Shown: positions 58,501 through 62,589 of the stretch, in pieces
Layout: each line of letters opens with the position of its first letter
How positions within the stretch are numbered: position 1 is the first letter of the stretch
Origin: Flavobacteriales bacterium
GTDB taxonomy: Bacteria; Bacteroidota; Bacteroidia; Flavobacteriales_D; Crocinitomicaceae
NCBI GenBank assembly: GCA_947474675.1
Contig: CANJKA010000009.1
Location: forward strand, 1-62,589
Reading direction: 5' to 3'
Length of the DNA: 62,589 bases
The notes under the pieces: model-generated
What the model was told of the DNA's origin: nothing
Database searches by the model: none
Seen by the model: the letters and a program-made list of their open reading frames with translations, nothing else
Made by a program: the position numbers and the translations under genes

Positions 58501-60978
58501 ATTGGAAATATTGGTCAGTCAGATTATGCATGTGCGAATGCTTACATGGATGAATTTTCGATACAGAGAAATGAACGAGTTAAGTCTGGAACTAGAACTG
58601 GAAAAACCCTTTGTATAAACTGGCCGTTGTGGGATTCAGTTGGAATGAATCCAGATGATGAAACACTCAAATACCTGAAACAAGAATTTGGTATGTTGCC
58701 TTTGAAATCAGAAGAAGCATTTTTGGTTCTTGAAAAGATGCTTGCTAGCGAACACACGCAGGTAATGATTTGGAAAGGAAATTCTTTGATACAATCCAAT
58801 TTAAAGAGTCAATTTGATGACCATACATCGACAGCTTTAAGTAACTTAAAGATGGACGACTGTTTTCAATTCGTGCGATCAATTATAGCAAAGGAATTAA
58901 AGATTACAGAAAAGGAAATGGAGGGGCATGTACCTTTTGAAAAATTTGGTATTAACTCACTTCTCATTACAAAATTAACGAATAAACTTTCGGAGTATTT
59001 TCAAAAATTGCCTAGGACTCTCTTTTTTGAGTACCAGAATTTGAATCAATTATCCGATTTCATTTTTCAACATCATTATCATCAAATTAAGAATGACATA
59101 ATTCACGAACAATCTTCAAAATATTCTGATATCGAAGAAAGTAGTGATGTTAAATCGAATGATATCGCAATTATAGGAATGAGTGGAAGATTCCCAGGGG
59201 CTGATAATCTCAATCAATTTTGGGAGAATTTGAAAAGTGGGAAAGATTGTATTACAGAAATTCCTCAAATGAGGTGGGAATTGGAAGATTTTTATGATGA
59301 GAAAAAAGGAGTAGAAGGAAAAAGTTATAGCAAATGGGGCGGTTTTATTAATGGTATTGAAGAATTTGATCCACTTTTCTTTAACATATCTCCCAAGGAA
59401 GCTGAATTAATGGATCCTCAGGAACGTTTATTTCTACAAACAGCATGGGAGGCAATGGAAGATGCAGGTTACACAAGAGAATTGCTAAAAGAAAAATCAA
59501 CTTCTGAAGGTAATGTAGGTGTATTTGCTGGTGTAATGTTTGAAGATTACCCTTTAATAGGAGTTGAAGAACGCTTGAAAGGTAACGCTGTTCATCCAGG
59601 ATTTAGTGCTGGAAGTATAGCGAATAGGGTGTCCTATTTTATGGATTTTAATGGACCAAGTATAACTTTGAATACAATGTGCTCATCCTCTTTGACGGCC
59701 ATCCATTTAGCTTGTGAATCTTTGATAAATGAATCGTGCGAATTTGCTTTTGCTGGAGGTGTAAATATATGTGCTCATCCGAACAAATATTTGACCTTGA
59801 GTCAAGGGAGATTTGTTTCAGCCCAAGGAAAATGTGAAAGTTTTGGAAAGGGAGCAGAAGGTTATGTTCCAGCTGAAGGTGTGGGTGTGGTATTATTGAA
59901 ACCGTTAAGGAAAGCAATACAAGATGGGGACAATATTCATGCGGTCATTAAAGGAACAGCCATTAATCATGGTGGAAAAACAAATGGATATAGTGTTCCG
60001 AATCCATTTGCTCAAGCTTCAGTTATTGAAAAGGCATTGAAACGAGCTAATAGTAAGCCTGAACAAATAGGATATATTGAAGCACATGGTACAGGTACAA
60101 GTCTGGGAGATCCAATTGAAATTGCAGGTTTATCAAAAGTATATGGGGTAAGAAATGATATCAAAATTGGATCTGTAAAATCAAACATAGGTCATGCTGA
60201 ATCTGCAGCGGGTGTCTCTGCTTTAATGAAAGTAGTTTTACAATTAAAATATAAATCGTTAGTTCCTTCTTTACACGCGGAAGAATTAAATCCTAATATA
60301 GATTTTGAAAATAGTTCATTTACCGTCCAACAAAAATTGGATGATTGGAAGACAAGTGCAAATCAAAAAAGGCTAGCTGGTATAAGTAGTTTTGGAGCTG
60401 GTGGTTCTAATGCTCATTTTATTGTAGAGGAATTTTGTTCTCAAGACATGGAATTTAAGTCTCCCTTTTCTATTGAATTAATTTTACTTTCATCGATGAC
60501 TTTTTCGGGATTAAAACAATCAGCGCAAAGATATCTCGACTTTTGTGATGCTAATGAGCAAATTACATTATGTGATTTTGCTTTTACGACCCAAATTGGA
60601 AGAGAGCATTTTGAAGAAAGGTTGGCGTTTTTAGTATCTGACAAAAATGATCTTAAATTACAATTAAAGAATTTTATTGAAAATGATAAAGTAAGTTTCA
60701 TTGGAAGATCAACACCAAAATTTGGTAAAAAAAGACTTCAAGTCAAAGAAATTTCAAATTTTCAAAAGTGGATAGAAATAGTAGCTTCGGAATGGGTTTT
60801 AGGTGAGAATTTTGAATGGAGAGATTTATACAATGGAAATTCCCCAAATCGAATATCCTTACCAACATATTCTTTCGAAAATGCGAGGTATTGGGTTAAA
60901 TCGTTGTCAACAGTTAGTAAACTTCATCCTTTGTTACACGCAAAGAAAGAAACAATTGAATTAAGTTATGGAAAATAG
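46579..60978 (+). CDS. Giant multimodular trans-AT polyketide synthase (loading module plus modules 1-3 and KS of module 4)
   Basis: 4799 aa, cytosolic assembly-line enzyme. Domain order with key residues: LnmK-like (about 26-300); ACP0 (S357); KS1 (420-850; C584, H719, H761); ACP1, ACP2, ACP3 (S1062, S1194, S1301); DH-like (about 1350-1615; H1387); KS2 (1645-2075; C1814, H1949, H1989); crotonase/ECH (about 2258-2500; GHAFGGG at 2359-2365); ACP4 and ACP5 (S2562, S2694); KS3 (2818-3245; C2985, H3120, H3160); DH (H3434, D3587); KR (TGGSGALG 3846-3853, S3970, Y3983); ACP6 (S4127); KS4 (4195-4620; C4368, H4503, H4539); a DH start (LHPLL at 4782). Each KS is followed by an xLPTY-F...YW linker and no AT domain, the hallmark of trans-AT PKS. 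The 4799-aa frame ends inside the DH. An alternative start is Met26 at 46654. Confidence 0.93.
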   Translation: MFFLNYLLPSKKKVNNSIKKEINLNMPQMFWDGLSENWFLKEIGDFHWKLLEKGYGKSSDELIDSSGSRLYASFVRIKWQSNFPLVEFKENNELKMGSELSRYGNKMLFSKGNAQAYDKRIDFEMMSVFSSRSSSDNTSLRKGEPSSLQNNTIPVHQQFPEFAKEFMDVKQNLFGLGTTSISSFIEKSIFSSVYHIEPVDDVNGVGLLYFASYPKICDKCERIYFNSKVETKDWAERASTISRDIYYFGNANPNEKLTYILSSCNIDEHGFITLESFLFRVSDGEMIAKIVTQKVKIKSTTKIEETATESTSVNHFTHDKEVDSQDLTGKILSFLITYTGVKELTIESDLKGLGIESIVYTELAEMIASNFQINCNPSKFYGLFSVLQIVEYLLVDSNSNQFEDSTKIIKSAPFSGVSGDEIAIIAQSFRVPGASDEESFWEILKDGKSEIGSLPVDRLDLKNQLDEIKLGLERGGYIDNIADFDASFFKISPREAILMDPQQRILLEESWKLIEKAGYKASDLKGSKTGVYIAASGNDYDQLLKEEKNLEISSGTGTANAILANRISYHFDFHGPSIHLDTACSSSLVAIHEAVKSIRAGDCDQAIVGGINLICHPSRTLAYDSAGMLSKEGLCYTFDDRANGYVRGEGCILFLLKPLKEALRDGDSVEAIIRGSAVNHTGFSGGLTVPNPVQQQALIEDAISRSNVDVKTISYVEAHGTGTPLGDPIEIIGLTEAFQNLSSSNVISWATLGSVKTNIGHLEAASGMAGMLKVMLSMKQEKLPPTVNFKNLNPKIELINSPFTIQRDLSDWKSSDDRLPLRAGVSSFGIGGTNGHVVLESFKHEAKEEKGRYAFSYNHFVLSAKTEPALKDYLRNMNDFLKSNSSVSAMSLAYSSQISREEMDCRLVIVFDSINDLLQSIEAYLNNSDREGKIYLSSKPFIEDTYDLDYIRIIKKWCSFQKVDWKSFWKENPTKIQLPTYPFQRKRYWIPSTEKVVSELIILEQNKIELETSQDNNQLRNTNTEMQTSVKKQVTIHLAEVLYLSTEEIQTDKSFVDLGLDSILGVEFIKKVNLNFAVNLSASKIYDYSTINDFSAYLTEMISSGKDNGLIISDSKQDKIQLKDLSEKIEFSSLQREILPIRLKNLDISENNQHSVDAHESVLPVLKSELGTVLYLDSSELNEQMSFVELGLDSILGVEFIKKVNTHFNIELRVSAIYDYSSLVDFSHFVDSIIYSSISPVEDGERNEVKEIACTQETINIQVNESENHTELIKEILSAVLYLEFSEIQSDKSFVDLGLDSILGVEFIKKVNEKLSLNLNASVIYDYPCVNDFIGYLSSISAVIETEPSLSKTISSIEILSMNLVESGEHVFQFSMTDVNMPFLNDHIVFGEKMLPTDAYIEMLIVALKENLGFKTFSIENVLIHKSYVGTSAYQPMILKLKPVDNRFRFIFSSEEERKEVIHLRGFVAEESIVENALISLPQDKFSHNYSCETLKTIVKGADIIGCYEGVRRNLYYIDRFGKGVLSIDSSDNNKQNSYLSQILDGALLFCIQYGQELHIHAEGTIWLPYRFEKLLVKDVSKQDVNYTCHLQCLDKNSESLIFNLDVKDDQNEVLFSIHGLELRSVTNQSLNTVDTKKAIIEETDVAIIGMSCRFPEADNYNKFWENLKHGIDSVHEIGSEKWGGTSWFHPERENKNTSCSNQAAFINDSDKFDPLFFGISPSEAEVMDPQQRIFLEESWKAFEDAAYNPADLARQKIGVFIGAGAGDYLQLMKENGFEKNGSVFTGTSSAILSGRVSYFFNFTGPSFTLDTGCSSSLVAIDRAYQSIILGESKMALAGGISLMTSPQLQIWTSQVGMSSKNGRCKPFDNEANGIVSGEGVGVVILKKLSDAVRDGDRIHSVIKGSTINQDGKTNGITAPSVRSQKELQLDVYQKFGINPGTISYVEAHGTGTKLGDPIEIEALTESFGAYTNERQFCAIGSVKANIGHTSYSAGIGGLMKIILMMKNRQYVPSLNCQKINDQIQFEKSPFYLNQELKEWKSERFDKRRAALNNFGFSGTNAHIVLEEFIERPKDFSKEIPGLFLLSAKNNSALKEVCHQMQLFLETTNESLTNITYTLQVGREAMKERVAFIANDKHTAIRLLKEYLEGSEINIQRGSSTEVKQVDKRFFESVNDSKTQNELLLQWVNGSLINWKLLYKDEKPNKVSLPNYPFSRERYWFDSFNKQPHKQPNKLEPKQTKTSNNLRYSWAESSFQLNDQVKVEYIDSTIALVKMNFVETRNMFTREFVQSVQQTFVDLRKNKELKVVVLTGYGDVFSMGGSQEELTEIANGSNKFTAFPFLFKGLLEFDIPVISAIQGHAFGGGLVFGLYGDIVLLSENATYSANFMKYGFTPGMGATFILGEKLGKTLATEMMFTARMLSGAELRERGAGVIVTNNVTDEALRIARELAQKPRLALETLKVKLSTELLNELDHHIQLEEEMHDKTFTDDVLKKINDQFNKRKENSTVDESTSVVTPKLIFKQTKTESIEQELKAIFEETLHISDERLFEAVSFVDIGLDSISGVLVIRKINEQFGIQLETIVLYEYHTFEKLVGFIQKECTIESGVSVEIKESANVEFVELESINSQIDFKLPNEKVTLKPLSTYSTEVINADHSKFSEVKDKLIEIFVDVLHITEDRLNQGLSFVDLGLDSINGVEIVRMINSSFSLQLETIVLYDHHTFQRLTDLISSTFLNEKSYELQMEVKDFVLPSIQVQLKNTDSYLITEQKKQIVFSNRNFDQPVLLKDHKSVIDDKKEDKLPNETIHSNESSANNTLDIAVVGVSGRFPKADTVEIFWNNIKSGKNCVSEIPESRWAKDNYYSSEKNREGKSYSKWMGCIDNVENFDALFFNISPLEAEKMDPQQRLLLEESWKAIEDSAYSQTELAEGKCGVYFGVSQGDYMYHLSDDQMDANFMIGRETSVMAGRVSYYLDLKGPAVSIDSACSSSLTSIHLACQAIRNGDCDSALAGGVYLRTNEQVHIMSSDGGMLSDDGKCYTFDNRANGFVPGEGVGVVVLKSLEQAKKEGAHIYAVIKGSAINQDGKTNGITAPSYTSQTRLQKEVYDRFGIHPETISYVEAHGTGTKLGDPIEIKALKQSFAEYTQKEKYCAIGSVKTNIGHSIIAAGVASFLKVIYALKNQQLPPSINFEKLNEHIDLEGSPFYINTELQPWLKTNNQPRRAAISSFGISGTNAHMVVEEYIPEAINIKTTLSTLVVPFSAKNKDRLIEKIRQFHNWLVDNKNTSLQQLACTLQFGRQAMEERAAFVVNSTEELLTNLEEYLIDPKSKYLTSDNTTIISVEEAISQHDWTLVAKFWMEGINVDWKTIHGTSDFQKMSLPTYPFSPESHWISVKRTASKNEGTNKLHPLVNLNKSTLTHCSFESIFVGNEPYFTGHVFNGNSLLPGTVQLEIMRFVGSTALQCKEVQLRQVNWLKPFSPEDAVLKTIIEATSDGCKISCLGSNNELVSVANCVPSVPKNSTRIDLKVLQQQVYRSIDVKDFYQFLAKKGFQYGDLFQNIEQLWGNDDQVLAKLGKVRSEEMTWCPYLLDTVFHVAIGTEFQRSSDSQFIPMAVDSIKCFAPFENLKWVHAQKVNESAEVLTFSISGYSETGETVIKIDDFSIQKISQNTQSDIDLKLYINNWTTKSLAMSEKQFPEEKRILLIDGSPLLEDYLKQELENEVENISFGSDEECLEKVFLCLKKWIDYNEKQHFIVVYSEQNKVVATSVSAMLKVLQQEKLGWEVKVIGLEKLSASNSQEIKVIIENELQTDDIEVRIDQGIRKVRQLQEVIMDSEVSSSAFRSRVTIITGGSGALGILTAKYIHENGGIPILIGRKKIDEQIAQNIDFIAVENYFSCDITDGDQLNHTLDEIEQKFGEIKGVIHAAGSKKDNLIRSKTVDEFQRVLLTKVKGIQLLDELTKEKQLDFFISYSSVAGVIGNIGQSDYACANAYMDEFSIQRNERVKSGTRTGKTLCINWPLWDSVGMNPDDETLKYLKQEFGMLPLKSEEAFLVLEKMLASEHTQVMIWKGNSLIQSNLKSQFDDHTSTALSNLKMDDCFQFVRSIIAKELKITEKEMEGHVPFEKFGINSLLITKLTNKLSEYFQKLPRTLFFEYQNLNQLSDFIFQHHYHQIKNDIIHEQSSKYSDIEESSDVKSNDIAIIGMSGRFPGADNLNQFWENLKSGKDCITEIPQMRWELEDFYDEKKGVEGKSYSKWGGFINGIEEFDPLFFNISPKEAELMDPQERLFLQTAWEAMEDAGYTRELLKEKSTSEGNVGVFAGVMFEDYPLIGVEERLKGNAVHPGFSAGSIANRVSYFMDFNGPSITLNTMCSSSLTAIHLACESLINESCEFAFAGGVNICAHPNKYLTLSQGRFVSAQGKCESFGKGAEGYVPAEGVGVVLLKPLRKAIQDGDNIHAVIKGTAINHGGKTNGYSVPNPFAQASVIEKALKRANSKPEQIGYIEAHGTGTSLGDPIEIAGLSKVYGVRNDIKIGSVKSNIGHAESAAGVSALMKVVLQLKYKSLVPSLHAEELNPNIDFENSSFTVQQKLDDWKTSANQKRLAGISSFGAGGSNAHFIVEEFCSQDMEFKSPFSIELILLSSMTFSGLKQSAQRYLDFCDANEQITLCDFAFTTQIGREHFEERLAFLVSDKNDLKLQLKNFIENDKVSFIGRSTPKFGKKRLQVKEISNFQKWIEIVASEWVLGENFEWRDLYNGNSPNRISLPTYSFENARYWVKSLSTVSKLHPLLHAKKETIELSYGK
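46654..47763 (+). other. PKS loading module: LnmK-like domain and ACP
   Basis: The N-terminal 275 residues (PQMFWDGLSENWFLKEIGDF, GSRLYASFVRIKW, LSRYGNKMLFSKG) resemble LnmK/Pnap_2097-type hot-dog proteins. LnmK is a bifunctional acyltransferase/decarboxylase that turns methylmalonyl-CoA into propionyl-ACP. The following ACP has the phosphopantetheine Ser in LGIESIVYTEL instead of the usual LGxDS. A propionyl (or acetyl) starter is inference; the family call is from motif memory. Confidence 0.55.
47836..51445 (+). other. PKS module 1: KS-ACP-ACP-ACP-DH
   Basis: An intact KS is followed by three ACPs sharing GLDSILGVEFIKKVN, then a hot-dog DH-like domain lying after the ACPs. The DH keeps HxxxGxxxxP (HIVFGEKMLP), but the second motif is LDGALL, with Leu where Gln or His is expected. 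No KR is present in this module. Confidence 0.75.
51511..54780 (+). other. PKS module 2: KS-ECH-ACP-ACP
   Basis: KS2 is followed by an embedded crotonase (ALVKMNF, VVVLTGYGDVFSMGGS, GHAFGGGLVFGLYGDIVLL, KYGFTPGMGATFILGEKLG) of the ECH2 type used in beta-branching, then two ACPs (GLDSISGVLV and GLDSINGVEI). Confidence 0.8.
55030..59090 (+). other. PKS module 3: KS-DH-KR-ACP
   Basis: DH with HVFNGNSLLP and LLDTVFH (DxxxH) looks active. KR has the cofactor motif, YSSVAG Ser and SDYACANAY Tyr; the Asp in AGSKKDNLI suggests a B-type (D-hydroxyl) ketoreductase. Expected product is an alkene. ACP Ser lies in FGINSLLI. Confidence 0.8.
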
Positions 60979-62589
60979 TACTGTGTTTACGAGTCAATTT
61001 TCAGGGAAAGAACATTTTTTATTAGATCATGTCTTGAATGATGATCGAATTTTGCCAGCAGTGGCTTATTTAGAAATGGTTTCGACTGCGTTTCAACTTG
61101 AATTCAAATTGAAGATTACTTCTTTTGTGGATGTCACTTGGTTTAAGCCTTTTGTTTTTGAAAAAGGAAAATCAATTGAAGTTGCAATAAATGTTCATGA
61201 GTCTAATTTTGAAGTTTTTTCAATAGTAAACGGTTCTAATATTATACATTGTAGTGGTAAATTAAGATTTGATGAAGTAAATTTAATACAACTAAATCTC
61301 AAAAAATTAAAAGAACAATTTGAACAAAAAGTTGATAAAATTGATTTTTACAATAAGCTTTCTGAGCTTGGACTACAATTAGGGCATAGTTTTCAAGGTA
61401 TTGAATCTGTTTATTTTAACGAAGGTAAAGTTCTGACACGAGCAAACCTTCCCTTAATGGATGAATATACTTTAAATTTAGGTTCTCTGGATGTATGTTT
61501 TCAATCATGTTTTGGATTCGTGATGAATCAGGAAAACCAGTCTTTATACGTACCTTTTTCGGTCAAAGAAATCCAAATACTTAAACCTCTCACTACAACA
61601 ATGTGGGCTTATGTTTGTGAAAATGACACTTTAAGCAAAGACGAAAGTATACGCAGTTATGATGTGAATTTGATGGATGACAATGGTAATGTTTTGTTGA
61701 AGTTTAGTGATTTTGTAGCTCTCACGTTTAACAAAAATCATCAATCCATTAAGAAGATTGAAAAATTACCAGTTTTAAGTTTTTATGAACAGTATTGGAT
61801 TGAGAAAAAGCAAAAAGAAGAAAAATTAAATTTATCAACCGAAGTTATTTTATTGGGAGGAAGTGCTCAATTAGGAGATGCTATAAAAGAAAGAACGGAA
61901 TTAGAGACATGGAGCATTCAACCAGAAAATGAAAGCCATTGTTTTGAAGAAGTTTTTGAAATCGTACGTTCAAAAATACTTGAGAAAAATGAAGCCCAGT
62001 TGTTGTTATTGTATCGAAATTCAGAAGTCACAGAATATGGTTTTTTGAGTGGTCTATTAAAAACAGCACAACAAGAAAATCCTAATTTTCACACAAAATT
62101 AATTGGCGTTGATAATCTGTCGATTCAAAAAGTCGAAGAAATGGTGTCGATTATAGAAAACGAAAGTTGTTCGATAGGATCCATTGATATCCGTTATGAA
62201 AATAATGTTCGAGAAGAGAAACAATTGGAAGAAGTAATTTTTGCAAAAGAGTTATTCAATAAAAAGGTTCTTAAAGAAGGCGGTGTTTACTTGGTTACAG
62301 GAGGATTTGGAGGTCTTGGTCAAATATTTAGTGATTATATTTTAAGAACCAAAGATACTCGAGTGATTTTAACGGGTAGAAGTGCATTATCTGTAGAAAA
62401 ACAAGAGCAGTTGTCATTGAATCCACGACTAGAATACCGTCAAAGTGATGTGACAGATAGAAATTCTTTATCTGATTTATTGGAATCAATTCGCAAAGAG
62501 TATGGTTCTATCAATGGTGTTTTACACAGTGCAGGAACGACAAAAGACAGTTTCATTCAAAACAAGGAACTAGAAGATATACGTTCAGT
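60968..62589 (+). CDS. Second PKS ORF, partial: rest of the module 4 DH domain, then KR
   Basis: An ORF starting at an ATG that overlaps the end of the preceding PKS gene (11 nt, +1 frame) and open to the window edge (540 codons seen). Residues 1-250 complete a DH domain: HVLNDDRILP (H21, P30; the usual Gly is Asp25), LGLQLGHSFQGIE, and LDVCFQS (D175, Q179). A KR structural subdomain follows, then the KR cofactor motif LVTGGFGGLG (TGG at residue 444) and HSAGTTKDSFI. The DH starts without its usual LHPLL lead-in, which is encoded at the end of the upstream ORF. It may be a separate subunit or the same gene broken by a frameshift. Confidence 0.85.
   Translation, partial: MENSTVFTSQFSGKEHFLLDHVLNDDRILPAVAYLEMVSTAFQLEFKLKITSFVDVTWFKPFVFEKGKSIEVAINVHESNFEVFSIVNGSNIIHCSGKLRFDEVNLIQLNLKKLKEQFEQKVDKIDFYNKLSELGLQLGHSFQGIESVYFNEGKVLTRANLPLMDEYTLNLGSLDVCFQSCFGFVMNQENQSLYVPFSVKEIQILKPLTTTMWAYVCENDTLSKDESIRSYDVNLMDDNGNVLLKFSDFVALTFNKNHQSIKKIEKLPVLSFYEQYWIEKKQKEEKLNLSTEVILLGGSAQLGDAIKERTELETWSIQPENESHCFEEVFEIVRSKILEKNEAQLLLLYRNSEVTEYGFLSGLLKTAQQENPNFHTKLIGVDNLSIQKVEEMVSIIENESCSIGSIDIRYENNVREEKQLEEVIFAKELFNKKVLKEGGVYLVTGGFGGLGQIFSDYILRTKDTRVILTGRSALSVEKQEQLSLNPRLEYRQSDVTDRNSLSDLLESIRKEYGSINGVLHSAGTTKDSFIQNKELEDIRS

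Noticed and set aside
60960..60980. Programmed -1 ribosomal frameshift between the PKS ORFs
   Set aside because: The downstream ORF is in the +1 frame, and no X XXY YYZ slippery heptamer is present; an indel, +1 recoding or true gene boundary fits better.

Overview
The window is AT-rich chromosomal DNA from a member of the Bacteroidota, most likely order Flavobacteriales. The evidence is a type IX secretion system gene (porT) directly after ubiE, a secreted protein ending in a type A T9SS sorting domain, a TamL-type lipidated TamA homologue, Rho with a very long disordered insertion, DUF4199 and DUF2490 proteins, a GlsB/GlsA-like aminolipid pair, and TAnnTTTG-type promoter elements. I see no rRNA or tRNA gene, IS element, prophage or CRISPR array.

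Layout. 1-4036: shikimate and lipid A-core genes (partial DAHP synthase, KdsC-like phosphatase), an AlaDH/saccharopine dehydrogenase-like enzyme and a UMF1-type transporter. 4197-7618 (minus): a J-domain membrane protein, gcvT and a DAO-family oxidase. 7748-12922 (plus): a large exported TPR-like protein and mpl. 13157-15788 (minus): a DUF4199 protein and rho, then about 700 bp of non-coding DNA with foldable repeats. 16507-21892 (plus): a DAACS symporter and a T9SS-exported beta-helix protein. 21959-24736 (minus): uvrA. 25072-25668: a sigma factor, followed by a dense hairpin cluster and the glsB/glsA-like operon (minus). 27936-36244 (plus): aspC, hldA, ubiE, porT, a COG2509 flavoprotein, trmL, a Tiki-like lipoprotein, a CLC antiporter and a 34-codon membrane peptide. 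36520-40000: a GTG-start TrmH gene divergent from tamL. 40007-41332 (minus): an ECF sigma / anti-sigma / Spy-like operon. 41505-43586: a probably acquired block with an integron attC-like site. 43691-45973 (minus): pcrA/uvrD. 46579 to the right edge: the start of a trans-AT polyketide synthase cluster.

The most notable system is the PKS. One 4799-residue protein carries a putative LnmK-like loading domain plus ACP, then KS-ACP-ACP-ACP-DH, KS-(crotonase/ECH)-ACP-ACP and KS-DH-KR-ACP, and finally a KS with only the beginning of a DH domain. The rest of that DH and a KR lie in a second, overlapping +1-frame ORF that runs off the window. No acyltransferase domain is present, so the AT must act in trans; partner enzymes (AT, HMG synthase, ECH1) are not in the window and would be expected to the right.

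A second theme is non-coding architecture. Several intergenic regions carry arrays of 7-bp words arranged as facing inverted arms. Two such arms flank the acquired block. GTAGAGACGC-type palindromes and a possible H-type pseudoknot repeat also occur between genes.
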